Below are positions 48,951 to 61,048 of a DNA stretch of 64,000 bases, one piece after another. The notes under the pieces were generated by a model. That model did not search any database. It saw nothing but the letters and a program-made list of their open reading frames with translations, and had not been told where the DNA came from. Each line of letters begins with the position of its first letter. The stretch's first letter is position 1. Source of the DNA: Liolophura sinensis (lineage: Eukaryota; Mollusca; Polyplacophora; Chitonida; Chitonidae); assembly GCF_032854445.1 (NCBI RefSeq), contig NC_088300.1, forward strand, positions 72,888,984 through 72,952,983. Reading direction: 5' to 3'. Made by a program: the position numbers and the translations under genes.

Positions 48951-49203
48951 GTGGGGGCAGCTGTGACCCGAGAGGTTAGCACACTAACGCGGCGCAATGA
49001 CCCCGCCCCCTCTCATCCATGGGGTCACTCTGAGTTCAAGTCCAGCTCATGCTTTCTTCCTCTCCAACCGTACGTGGGAAGGTCTTCCAGTAACGTGCGG
49101 ATGGTCGTGTGTTTCGTCGGTTTCCTCCCACCATAATGTTGGCCGCCATCGTATTAGTGAAATTTTCTTGAGAAGGCTTAAAACACCAATCAAATAAATG
49201 AAA
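48951..49203 (+). mobile_element. SINE family 1, full length but diverged
   Basis: Head cagctgtgacccgagaggtt, B box gagttcaagtcc intact, body ccaccataatgttggccgcc, 3' end aggcttaaaacaccaatc with a short tail. Many substitutions mark it as old. Confidence 0.85.
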
Positions 49204-49487
49204 CAGCGCGGTATAAGTGCACCGATGGAGGACTAACCATTCCCGTAAGCTAATCTCTTTGCATTGTTTTCATGCAGTAGTTTATTAAATGTATAAAGAC
49301 ATCATTTTGAGTATTTCTAGACCACTGATGTCTAAGAAATTGCAGTTAACATCACTACACTTTGTGTACCTAATTCTACTTACGTGCATGTGCTAGGAGG
49401 CAATATAAGTTGCCATTTTTCAGACATTTGCATGAAGTTAAAAATAAAACACTACTTGAGGTAATTGAAGAGAAACTAAAAATTACG

Positions 49488-49905
49488 CCGTCATGGCCGC
49501 TTTGGTTTTAATCTCTATGGTCTAGTATTTTAAACTGAACAAGGACATCCCTACTTTGAGATTTTTCAACTCTCTATACCCGTACATTCCTCACTTTACA
49601 TCTAACTGAGAGAACTCCATCACTGATTGTATCGGTGTGTTCATTAGAGGCTCGCAATGCTGTGCCAATTTGATTCAACACACGACAGCCTCCATGCATT
49701 TTTTATACCTAACTCTGCTTAAGCCATGGTGGTAGGGTATGTGATTTGTTACACGTTTACCTGAACAGTTGGAATAAAACCCTAACAGAGGTAAACTGAC
49801 AAGAAGCCGTATTTCACCGATTACATCTAACCATTTATGAGCTACACACTGTCGCCGCTGCTCTGGTTTTTCTGTATATGCTGTACGTCTGTATTATATT
49901 TAATA
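49488..49905 (+). mobile_element. Dispersed family B: fragment and long copy
   Basis: A short fragment at 49488-49530 (cgtcatggccgctttggttt) is followed by a long copy at 49690-49905. The long copy runs tttatacctaactctgctta, tgtgatttgttacacg, ggaataaaaccctaacagag, gccgtatttcaccgattaca, cactgtcgccgctgctctgg. Confidence 0.75.
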
Positions 49906-51787
49906 AAACTAGACAAAACCTTCTTCAGCTCCACTACATACAAGGGTCATCATTCATGGGATGTTTTGATCTTTACCGAATTGCTTGAATAATTTCCATG
50001 TAAATTTCGGGGAACTCATATAACAACAGTGTATAGATATTCGGATGGGTACAAACTGTGCCTCACTTTTGGCTGACCTATAGCTGGGGCCGATTCCAAA
50101 AAGCCATTTCTGACTTTATGTCAAAATTTAAAATCTGTCCACAACGCTCAGTTTTTGGTACTGACAGTTGACATTTGGCTTAAAATAACACTGATGAAGT
50201 GGACACAATTTTACTTTATAAAACCGAGAAATAAGCTTTAAGATCGTACTTCAAATTTTTGCTTAAGTCAGAAATGTCTTTGTGGAATCGATCTTTGTTT
50301 TCACATGAATACGACAATATGCAGAAACTATTGCGGAGTAATCCTCACAAAGCCCGATTTTTCTCACTCACCAAGCGGTATATTGATATAGATCTGCTGG
50401 CTTTAAACAATCCCTATAAAGCAAAGGCTATGAAACATATTTAGCCGCCTCGCTGAGTTTACAGGAAGTCACAAACTCTCCAGATGATATATCTTATGTG
50501 GACATATATTTTAACAATGACCAAAACGGGTTCCACTCCCCCAGAATTTACGACATGGAAGTTTCTATTTTGACATCGTTACATGGACAGCGATACACCA
50601 AAGGGTCCTGGATATATGGCTCGTACATATCTCGCCTTGTAGTATTTATTAGATCCTGTGTGTTATGTTACTAAATCAGGTTATTACTGAAAAACTTGTT
50701 GTGTCAAGGTTGTTCCATCGGACGCCTTCTCTCTGGGTTTCTAAAGGTTTACAATGAGTATACTTTCCTCGCATGTAGAAATGGACAGAGCATCTGGAAT
50801 CTCTGGCACTCCTCTTTCTTATTGTGTCTAATTCCGCTTAACACTGGGCTATGGGGCTGTATAATCATCGAGTTAAATTTGATACGCGGACACTTGCAAT
50901 CAAACACCTATTTTCTTATCGACTACTCATCTACTAGCATGGTACACGATTGGAATACTGATTTCACTCATTCGTCTAGACAGTACCTTACGTCTTTCCA
51001 GCATCAATGAAACGGTTGATTGCTTCCTTTGTTTGATTCCGTCCTAATTTCGTACACTTTTTAGTTCTTTTTGTAAAACGTGGTTTTGGGAGTTGGCCTT
51101 TTGATTATTAACCTGAAGCGTCCATCTCTGTTGACGTATGTTACACAAATGTCAACGCATAGAATCTTAATTAATTCAACTTAGAAACTATCTTAGTTCC
51201 TTGGTGGTTTGTGTTGAATGTTGGTTTGAAAACTAGTTTTACAATTATCCATTTGAACTATCCACTATGACTGACGATGGGCATATGAACATATGTTGTG
51301 ACGCTTAGATTAAGGAAACTTTTGTGAATCCATTCGTGTAGGAGGATCCTAACAACAACAAAAACTGAAGCAGCTAAAGGTCCCTAATGTAGGACACACT
51401 TGTCTATATCCATTATACACACATCTGGGGACTCTCTTTTTTTTCTACCAATGCATCTTACATTTACTCACAGAAAGGTCCCGATTCTAAGCGTCAAGTC
51501 CAATATTCGAATACTATATGCGTTCCAAATCGATACAGGCAAGTCCCATTCCCGAAACATCATAAAACACCAGTTCCCAGAAGAATATTTAAGAAAAAGA
51601 ATATATATGTCGTGTAAAACATTGCAATCCGAAGTTGTCATCAATGTAACTTATAAGCTTGTTTGTGTTGATAGGACCTATTCTTAGTCGTATTATAGTC
51701 TTGTTAAAGTTTTAACTGTCGTTTATGGAATAAATAACGAGATAAAGCTAAACCCACTATAAGCAGCCTTTTGTGAGTAATTTGTAA
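49906..51787. other. No gene seen; diverged family A fragments
   Basis: Decayed minus-oriented family A pieces at about 51055-51170 and 51183-51240. A plus frame at 50.70-51.01 kb has no recognisable features. Confidence 0.4.
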
Positions 51788-51985
51788 CTAGATTACAAAG
51801 AACGTTCTGGACAATAATCGCAAGGCGAGTTTCCCAAACCACGTGTAACACAAACCACCAAACAACTGAAAACGTATGTAAGTGTAGGACGGTTTCATCC
51901 TATAGGACAAAGTATAGGATGGAATCGTGCAAAGAGAAACAGTCAGTATTTATCAATAACATTGATAAGACACTCCAAGAGCTTG
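51788..51985 (+). mobile_element. Family A copy, left arm of an inverted pair
   Basis: ggacaataatcgcaaggcga ... gtgtaacacaaaccacc, then aggacggtttcatcctatag ... ttatcaataacattgataag to ccaagagctt. The segment 51893-51985 is the reverse complement of part of the 220-bp unit at 52.33-53.12 kb. Confidence 0.8.
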
Positions 51986-52332
51986 TATGCAGCGTAATCA
52001 ATGTGCGTTTCTTTAGGCCGCGGTTTATTTCCGTTTAGAAAGCTTCACTTTCTCCTGTCTGCAGTTGAATAACAACCATACGCGTAACACTGGATTGTGT
52101 TCAACACGTGGCCGGGTTGGCAGTCAGTTCAGCAGAGGCTTAATGATGTTATATCGTTTTGTTGGTCTCTTGAAGTATATGCGTAGATATATGGTGATAA
52201 ACTAGATGGCTAATACATTCCTTGAAACAAACTGACTACCAGAATATTACCACTTGGCGATTTTTCTTACGAAATTTAGGCGTCGAAGCATAAAAATACT
52301 GTGAGCCGAAAAGACACAAGATCGCGCAAATA

Positions 52333-53116
52333 ATAAGTATCTGTGCTACTAAATTAACTGTCGTTAACAAAGTGTTCATCTCAGTAGCTCTTGACTTGTG
52401 TTAAACGCTGTTTTGGAAACAGGTCTGGCGATTATTGACTCGAAAACTCCATGAAGCTCTTGGAGTGTCTTATCAATGTTATTGATAAATACTGACTGTT
52501 TCTCTTTGCACGATTCCATCCTATACTTTATCCTATAGGATGAAACCGTCCTACAAGTATCTGTGGTACTAAATTAACTGTCATTAACAAAGTGTTCATC
52601 TCAGTAGCTCTTGACTTGTGTTAAACGCTGTTTTGGAAACAGGTCTGGCGATTATTGACTCGAAAACTCCATGAAGCTCTTGGAGTGTCTTATCAATGTT
52701 ATTGATAAATACTGACTGTTTCTCTTTGCACGATTCCATCCTATACTTTATCCTATAGGATGAAACCGTCCTACAAGTATCTGTGGTACTAAATTAACTG
52801 TCATTAACAAAGTGTTCATCTCAGTAGCTCTTGACTTGTGTTGAACGCTGTTTTGGAAACAGGTCTGGCGATTATTGACTCGAAAACTCCATGAAGCTCT
52901 TGGAGTGTCTTATCAATGTTATTGATAAATACTGACTGTTTCTCTTTGCACGATTCCATCCTATACTTTATCCTATAGGATGAAACCGTCCTACAAGTAT
53001 CTGTGGTACTAAATTAACTGTCATTAACAAAGTGTTCATCTCAGTAGCTCTTGACTTGTGTTGAACGCTGTTTTGGAAACAGGTCTGGCGATTATTGACT
53101 CGAAAACTCCATGAAG
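52333..53116. repeat. 220-bp tandem repeat, about 3.6 copies
   Basis: The marker tggagtgtct falls at exactly 52461, 52681 and 52901. Copies differ at only a few sites (gtgctact/gtggtact, gtcgtta/gtcatta, gttaaacg/gttgaacg), so the expansion is recent. Each unit joins a family A segment in minus orientation to about 100 bp containing the palindrome core TCCTATAGGA. Confidence 0.95.
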
Positions 53117-53172
53117 TTGCATAGATCGGCACGGTTTTTGAGAACACCAAAAGACGGTGAATGTATCCATGC

Positions 53173-53218
53173 TCGGGGTTTTACATCGTACTTAACAATT
53201 TTTCAGTCATATGCAGGC
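53173..53218 (-). mobile_element. SINE family 2, 3' fragment
   Basis: ggggttttacatcgtactta then acaatttttcagtcatatg is the reverse complement of the family 2 3' end. Confidence 0.75.
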
Positions 53219-55036
53219 GATAGGTCATTAGGCAACACTTAGCACAGGCAGCGTCACGACAGCTAAACACAAGTCACAGGTCCCGCTACCAATGAACATG
53301 CTGAGGGTCCCAAGTCTTCTCCAGTCTGTGCTTGGTGCCTATCCGCTGCTGAGGTTGCTCAAGATGGTGTGGATTGTTGGCCATGACTCTTTCACTGATT
53401 TCTCGAGCTGAACATACAACTGAACATACAACCAAGCCCTCACTTTAGAGTAACCAGCCTGTTTTCCTCTAAATGATTCTACGTTTGCTCACAAATGTAT
53501 TATACCTTCAAATAGCACACAATTAGTCACCTAAAATATACCCTTAAGATGTCAGATTTAAAAACAGTCTTATTTATTTCCAATGTTTTCTCCAATAAAT
53601 ATGTTAAATTCGACAGCTTTTGACACCTGCTTATATAATTGATTCCGGGATAAACTTCCGTTCTCAGCGCAAGTAATGCACACATTTATTTAATGGTCGA
53701 ATAAAATATGGGAATTCCATCCGTTTCGCAGATCAGATGGTTTCAACGCAGCAGTCTTAGACAATCAGTCTTAAGTAAAAAGTCAGTGTCGCGGATACTG
53801 GGATGGTATGTAACCTCCATTGGAGATCCCTTTATACTTGCTTGTTAAATTCCAATATTAACTGTCTGTATCGTGTCTGTGTTTACGTCCTTCGCGTTTG
53901 CCAACATGTTTGTACCCTGTCCTGTCTATTGTGCTATTCATGTGCTTGGTGCCAGCGGACATGAACTTAAGTGGTATATTGAGTGCTTTTGGAAGGTTTT
54001 CTACAATTCGGCATCTGTCGTTAATATGTTAATCGAATCACTATGCATCAGTTACTGGTATCCCTCTCAATTTCATTGGTTAACCCAAGCTTTCAGAACT
54101 ATATATAAAAGGATCATACCTAGGTATTAGCTTTTCTCTTTCACAGCGTTTCGCGGATGCGCTCAGTCTAATCGACTGTTTGTACCGTTGCTGGTGTGAA
54201 AAAAGGAATCTATTCCTTTCAACGTCCACTCGTTCTGTGACACCAAGTTTCCACGACTAAACTTACGGATACTCTCAGCATGGGGCGTTGACTAACAGCG
54301 GCTATGCACACAATCAAGACAAATATGTTACATCCAACAGGGTTCAGGGGATCGTCTGCCTATCATCTTGAATAAAATGGCCGTGATGGATAAACCATTT
54401 TCGTTCTTCAGTGCTTTGTGTTTAACGTAGTTTTGGAAATTAGTCTTGCAAATATTGGCCCAGGACATCAGTCACCATTGACGATTTGTATACGAACAAC
54501 TATTACAAAGCCAAGATAGCAAATAGATCGTTTCAAAAACGCGCTAAGAACAAATCGACTAGTTCAGTTATCCTCAGCGCTTATTGTCGGCAGAGTCGCA
54601 TATATCCCGGCCATGCAACGTCCTGGACAACCATGTTTCAGATAAGAAAGGAAACCTGACACTGTCAGAGCCCAGTAAGCAGATGAAGATAATCTATACA
54701 GTAAATCTGGTCCAGTTCGAGTTCAACCTTTGTGCCTTTACATTGCTCTCCTTTCCGTTTATTCCTGTCGCTGACTTTCACGTCAGGGAACTCAATGTAA
54801 AAGGCGCCAGTGTACCGACTGATTTTTAACAATGCTTAGCTCAAATGTTATAAAATCAGTTTACAAACATGGGGCGCATATTTTACTGATGTCATATGTC
54901 CACACTGGGGACAAATTTCGCATGATTCAAGAAGACTCCAACTTTCTTCTAGCCAGGTTTTAGAATGATTAACGACGAAGCATTTTGAGTAATCATACAT
55001 TAGTGACGTTTAATAAATTGCGTTTAACAACACCGT
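53219..55036. other. No gene seen; small family A fragment
   Basis: A minus-oriented family A fragment at about 54412-54470 (gtgtttaacgtagttttgga). Frames at 53.87-54.13 and 54.58-54.83 kb are not convincing. Confidence 0.4.
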
Positions 55037-55195
55037 GTTTTTTACCTACTTCTGCTTTATTCATGGTGCTAGGAAGATATTTTTTAAGCATTGGTATGAA
55101 CTGTTTTAATAAAACCCTATCTGAGATAAACTGACAAGAGGCCGCATATCACCACTGTCGTTGCGGCTCTGCGGTTTACTCTCCATGCTGCTATC
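55037..55195 (+). mobile_element. Dispersed family B copy
   Basis: ttacctacttctgctttatt, aataaaaccctatctgagat, aaactgacaagaggccgcat, cactgtcgttgcggctctgc. Confidence 0.75.
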
Positions 55196-55439
55196 TTCTA
55201 TACCATAATGTACGGTACTCAAGGGAAATCGTTTCCCTACCGCGATGCCTAGAATCTGTATATCAGCGCACTAATGAACCAGGTGTGATCATTGGTAGGA
55301 TTGTTGAAATTCTGTTATTCCAACGTTGGAATGGCTTTATTTTTTATTTCTCAAAACCACATGACTATATACAGCTGAACTATCAGGCCCTTGGTTGATT
55401 TTTTTGAACACGTTTAATTGCAAATCTTGCTTTTGTGTC

Positions 55440-55480
55440 TTCCAATAAATGGTACACACACACACTTGCCAGATGCACTT
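55440..55480. repeat. Short CA microsatellite
   Basis: An uninterrupted run of about seven CA units near 55.453-55.466 kb. Confidence 0.7.
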
Positions 55481-55675
55481 AAACATAACATGCATTTAAA
55501 AATAAATGATACAAATCTCTTGAAACATACATTGTCTGTCCTTTATTTTGTAAATAGGACACCATATCTGTGATTTAACACCTCTTGCTCCTTAATTTAG
55601 ATGTATTTAATTTGATGATAGCACTGCCTACCCAGCACCTGTTCATAATTTTATTGTAGGTTAAAACTCCACCTC

Positions 55676-55797
55676 TTTGGGGCGATAACAATGAGAGCCC
55701 GGGGACATCCCCCGACCATCTGTGATCGCATTGGTGAGAGGCTCCTGGGCCATTACGCTGTGCGAGCGCGCTAACCAACTGAGGCCTCCGACTGTGT
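55676..55797 (-). mobile_element. SINE family 1, internally deleted
   Basis: Body piece gcccggggacatcccccgac joins ccatctgtgatcgcattggt and then the complete head, tgagaggctcctgggccatt to actgaggcctcc. The B-box region and the 3' end are lost. Confidence 0.75.
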
Positions 55798-56162
55798 ATA
55801 TGCGAAAGCAAGGCTGTGTACACGCGAAATCCATGTTGAATGCAATATTTGCCTTAAGGTCTTATTTCCGGCCACGTGTTCCACTACTCAATTTCCCCAG
55901 CTGGGTGTCCTTGGTGATAACGAGCGGTCGAGGGCGGTTTGCACCGAGTAACATTCGTTGAAAATCACTCGTTTTCAACCGATAAGGTGTGCCTATCGGT
56001 ATGTGGGAAAGTTCAGCAGAAACTTACCAAAGGTTGGTGCCAAAATGACTGCTATCTGATACAACACAAATTCTATGAGTATCATGTAAAGCAACATTCA
56101 AATAAATAAACCAATCGGTGGGAAATGGGTTGTATTATGTATGTGGACCCAAACCATTGGAT

Positions 56163-56232
56163 CTGACAAACCTCACACTGTCGTTGCTCCTCTGGGTTTG
56201 CTCTTTGTGCTGTATAGTCTTTTTACACTATA
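56163..56232 (+). mobile_element. Dispersed family B fragment
   Basis: cacactgtcgttgctcctct, gggtttgctctttgtgctgt, the 3' part of family B. Confidence 0.65.
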
Positions 56233-57701
56233 TCGGACATGAGAGACCCGGTTCACTGGTCCCATTAAACAATGACTCCGGCCAAAATCTGCAATCTGAT
56301 TGTTCGTTTTACTGACGATGTGCGTTTGTTTGAAACTGTAAATATTATCCTTATTTTTGCACCAGTATTGTTGATAAAGGCATAGTTGCAAATATTAGCT
56401 TCATTCCTTTATAAACTTCAAAGCTAGTCCTTACACCTCGGTTACTAAATAAAAGTATCAGTAGAGTAAACAACGAATAGTCGAAAGTACAAGCGCAGCA
56501 AAAAAAATTATAGCGAAACGGTCGTGGCAGATTTGATGTTTGGTACATGTACTTATACAACCACAATGAAAGCTGTATACCTGTATAACTAGCTCAGCTC
56601 AAAAAGTCCCTTTAACTACACTGTATAACGGGCGTACATCTGTGACATTCGCTCTCGTGCATGGGTTCGATGAAACTATTGCGAAAAGTAAATTTCTTCA
56701 ACGTCATACATCAATCAAGGATCATACACTGCGTGCATACTGTTTAACGTGAATACTACAGTATTAGAAAGGCACACTTTCGATATTGTGAGGAAAATGA
56801 GTATGATGATATACCAGACAAAACCGATGACAGCAAGGCTACCAACAGCTCGCCTATAGAAAATGTGGACATTATGACACAGTTAAAATTCTTTGTGTAA
56901 ACCATCCGTTGTACGGCTGGAAACGGAGGTAAATGGCGATTAAAACATATCGGATTTAAGGTCAGTGTATCGCTGGAACGAAGGTAATACAGAATTTCTT
57001 GGACAGAAAGCAAGTATTTTCATACAGACGGTGTATGAGTAAGACAATGAAGACAATGGTTTTTATGTAACGTAAGTATCTTTCGTCCAGCATGTCACAT
57101 GGTGTGCTGGTTAACTATGTAGCCAGTATTTTTAGAGAAAGCCCCTTTATTCCCAACCCTAATGTTTAAGCTGCGCGGCACATTTATTTAACTTGGTAAT
57201 TATAAAGTCATACACTATAAATCAAAATTATAACTCTTACTGGTTTGAAATCTCCCTCGGGTTTCACTCATTTCTCCTTGACTGGACCAGCCCTGCAAAC
57301 TGTATCTCTATCTAAACAAAAGTTCTTTAATATGCAGCACTTTCCAATGGACTCTTCATTCAATTTACACGCCATATAATTAAATGTTTTAATCAAATGA
57401 CGTAGTAGTTTTTTTCAATCGTGTCTGTGACGATAAAAACAACTTTTCCAATTTTATCATTAAATCATTAGAATTTATAGTCTAAATGAACAACTATATA
57501 TTTCTTATTAACCATCCATCAGCTCAGTCTACACGTGAACTTTTTCTCACCTTTAGTCGAGACGAAATATTAATTTTAATTTTTCTGGAAAGAAAATGAT
57601 TCTTGTTCGTGGGTTCTATATCCGGGTTAGTGTTAAAAAAACTTTGGTATGGGAAAGAAGCACTCGGCGTTGGCTTAAACTATAACAGTGTTAGCAGACT
57701 G
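56233..57701. other. No gene seen
   Basis: AT-rich, with no supportable frame or repeat. Confidence 0.4.
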
Positions 57702-57778
57702 ATATACATACATGTAATATAATAAAAGACATACATGTAATATAATAAAAGACATACATGTAATATAATAAAAGACAT
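57702..57778. repeat. 23-bp tandem repeat, 3 copies
   Basis: Unit acatacatgtaatataataa plus aag, at intervals of 23 bp, nearly perfect. It lies right beside a family B copy. Confidence 0.9.
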
Positions 57779-57784
57779 ATATGA

Positions 57785-58050
57785 CAGCGACGACTTGTGA
57801 TAGCTGGCTAATGGTCACACATAACCGGCCTCTTATTATCAAATTATCTCATTTCAGGTTTTATTCTAACGGTTCATGTAAATACTTAAATCGTAGCAAA
57901 TTATACGCTCCCTAGCAGCATGGCTTAAGCGGAATTAGGTAATAAAAATGCAGTGATGTTAACTGCAATGTATTACCCTCACAGGTCTAGAATTACTCAT
58001 AATGCTGTGTTATTGTCACATTTAACATACAATAACATTCAAACAATGCC
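57785..58050 (-). mobile_element. Dispersed family B copy with the family A/B junction
   Basis: acagcgacgacttgtgatag, ggtcacacataaccggcctc, caggttttattctaacggtt, atggcttaagcggaattagg, then ttgtcacatttaacatacaa, the same junction as at 43.7 and 48.2 kb. The family A part does not follow. Confidence 0.7.
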
Positions 58051-58804
58051 CTGGGAAGCCGTTATAGGAAATAGCTCTGTGACGAGGTATATGTTCCATA
58101 ATAACGCCTGATTGTGGATTTGAACACACCTAACAAGACAACAGTCAAGATAAACCTTATGTAGATGGCAAATCTTTTTCTTATCATATATAACTATGTA
58201 GTGAATAATGAGTCTGATGTTTGGCTTCTTTCATAACAATAAAGTTACGTAGCACAAATATTGAGCGTGCAGACTGTTACTTTTCCTCCATCTGATTGTT
58301 ATTGCTTGATGACAAGAAACATCGGAAGCAAAGTCACTTGATATATTTCCTCATTCAGGCATACGAAATATTGTAGCATTGCACTGACTAAAGGCATATA
58401 CCTCAGCTGTCCTTTTTTGGAAAAGTATTTCGGCATCATTGATCAAATATGTAAGCCTGCCATTAAGTAAGACTAAGCACTGTTTCTACACGATAGGTGG
58501 TCAAAGTTTCACTGGCATACTTGTCATTGTGCCTGAACTGTGTGTTACTTACATGTATTTAGAACGTAAGACCACGCACGGTATTAATCATATTGTTATT
58601 TGTGAATTATTTATTCTTATATATACATGACTGAGAAAGCCAAATGAACCAGAGTATACTGCATGGCAAACAGTACAATGGAAATGGCGCCTTGCTCTCC
58701 TTAACTGGATCCCATATTAACATTAAAACATTTTCCACAGCATGTGCCTACTCTTAGTATATACCTATCTGGAAATTATAAATGCACAGTTTACAAGCCT
58801 TCAC

Positions 58805-58952
58805 TTCCTTGATATCAGGCATATGTCTGTAAATCTCGTCTCCCAGTTTCTTCGTCCTGTCCCACTCGGACGCTTTCTCTGCAATCAGGTGTCGTGGTAA
58901 TTGAATTTTATGGAATGCAATCGGATTGGAAGCAATTTGGTAAACAATTTCT
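58805..58952 (-). CDS. Isolated exon candidate, 49 codons
   Basis: On minus, acceptor gcgaccagcttctttccatgtag ends at 58953, and a donor-like GAA|GTGAAG follows at 58805/58804. The frame between begins EIVYQIASNPIAFHKIQLPR and ends RHMPDIKE, a charged, well-mixed composition typical of a soluble domain. It enters in phase 2 and leaves in phase 0. The frame also continues to a stop at 58754. No ATG starts it. I do not recognise the product. It could belong to the same minus-strand gene as the exon at 40.6 kb, but nothing shows this. Confidence 0.33.
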
Positions 58953-59005
58953 CTACATGGAAAGAAGCTGGTCGCAGCAATTTGACCGGCGAGCCTGATG
59001 GCCAA

Positions 59006-60194
59006 TTGACACGAAGTGCCCTCGAATTACTGCCAAATAAACATCCTGGTCGTGTATTAAATTGCCTACCTCTCCGATAGTGTTTCGCTCTTCAGTTCAG
59101 GTGGTGGGGAGGAGAATTAGAGAAGACAACACGCCTAAGAACGTGCTCCGTATTGTTCCTTTGATTTCCGCGGGTTAACTAGAGCTCGATTCGGCACATC
59201 CATACGAGTACGATAATTTTGCCATCTCTGTTTTCACTCGACTTAAATGTATCAATTATTTTTCCCACTCAAAATGAACAGATTTTCAAACCAGGACTGC
59301 TTGCTGGTCTATGTCTGGTGACATCAAAAAAAAAAAATCCGTGCTTACTAATTTCCCGGAAGTTTCCCTCAAAAAGCTTGGCTGGTGAAATGAGGGACAT
59401 TTTCCTAATTGCCAGTGTGTTACTTCGGCAACTTCGTAAGACCTGTTTTCTCTGATTACCACCACCGCCAATCATCGACGGAGAAGGCGCGAAGGATCGG
59501 CAGAACGGAAGTGGCAGTTCGGGATAGGACCTAAACTATGTAATCACTACAGTCTGAAAGTCCACTCCAAAAACACTAGGTAAAAACAGGGCATACGTGG
59601 TGAGGCAAGGACAACCGGCTATTGTGTGCCCCTTCAATAAGGACGAAAATATCCAGTCTATATAAAACCACTTGTAGCTTCCTTTCATAAGAATCTTGCA
59701 TTTGGTTAAGTGGATTGTTTGTTGAAAGCCATAGTGGGGGTGTTTTCAAATATTTTCGAAACGAGAGCCTTGCGTTTAAAAAGAGAAAATTGCTTTTGCA
59801 ATGAATAATAATATTCGATTCGATAGACAAATCTCTGATACAAACATCCGAAATAGAGAATGCAACGATAGTTATCTCTGCGGAGGTGGCGGAAATTCCC
59901 TTCATGGAGTTTTAACAACAAACCATTTTAGCTAACATGAATTTATACACAAAAAAGGTGACAAATTTAGAAACCTCAGATATCCAAAGGACCTGCTACA
60001 ATGAACGGATGTAGTCTTTGCTTCTTTATAACATGAAAGCAGTTAGATATCTGCCAGATTTATTAAACTAAGCGAGTTAGGATTTCAGTATCTACGGAGT
60101 AAAAATGCCCAATAACACAATGCCTTCTGGTGAAGGTTATAAACATTTAAATGTTACTTATGTTGTCATATATCTATTCAGTTTCAGGCCTCGT
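59006..60194. other. Weak exon-like minus-strand segment, otherwise nothing
   Basis: 59.29-59.48 kb is GC-richer, with two overlapping minus frames (one starting ATG at 59475) and a mediocre donor near 59.36 kb. Their phases do not join to the exon at 58.95 kb, so no gene is called. Confidence 0.3.
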
Positions 60195-60305
60195 GATTTG
60201 TTTGTGTTATACGTCGTTTTTGGGAATTGACCTTGCGATTATTGACGTGGAAAGTACTTATAGGTTGACGGCTGGTATACGAATGTCTGTTTCGACGCAT
60301 AAATT
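60195..60305 (-). mobile_element. Dispersed family A copy
   Basis: gtgttatacgtcgtttttgg, ccttgcgattattgacgtgg, ggttgacggctggtatacga, atgtctgtttcgacgcat. The reverse complement matches 48.2 kb closely. Confidence 0.8.
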
Positions 60306-60946
60306 CACGGGGCTATCTTAGACTTCAATCATTAAAGTTTTGGTATCGTCCTTTCCATTATTTTAGCAATTTGTTTTACAAGAACTTACCCAGAATTTAT
60401 GCTGTCAAGCAATATTTTGCTCTTTTTACGTAAGAAATAATAATTTTAAAGTGAAATTTTGACAGGTTTTCTTTTCTTATTCTCTACTACCGCATGGTCG
60501 CATGATTATTTTGTTTGATACTGTCATGTAAGACAAAAGCCGCAATGTGTGGAATTGTATACTTGGACACTGACCGGTCATGTAATAAAGCATAATCGTT
60601 GTGTCTACCATGAATATGAATTTGTTATTTTTATTGTACTTGTGATTTCGTATCTAATGCTCACCTCATTCCTGTTAAGTTAGCGATCTCATTGATATGA
60701 CTGAGAATAAATGAAAGCTGACAGTACCTAACACAGTTTCATTGATCAATGTATTGCCGCTGTCTGGGCTGAATTCTCTTTGTTGGGCCTTATGGGTATA
60801 GCCTTTCTAATGCTTTCTGGGACATACCAGTAGATTTTCACCGTGCACACTACATATGAGAGAGTAGTAATTGTGTAACGCTGGTTAATCATGATTAGTT
60901 GTTGCGTTTAAAACCTTTCAATGAAATAAAGAATCGACAATGATTT

Positions 60947-61048
60947 ATTATTTGATTGGTGCTTTACGTAGTACTTACAGAATATTTCACTTATATATGA
61001 AACCGGGAAGAACCGGGAAACCCATGACCATCCGCAGGTTGAAAACAT
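60947..61048 (-). mobile_element. SINE family 1, 3' half, diverged
   Basis: tttgattggtgctttacgta, gaatatttcacttata, then a shortened body with catgaccatccgcaggttg. The head is absent. Confidence 0.75.

Noticed and set aside
59576-59905. 109-codon ATG-started minus frame
   Set aside because: Poor start context, AT-driven composition, no domain. Several frames of this length are expected by chance in DNA of this composition.
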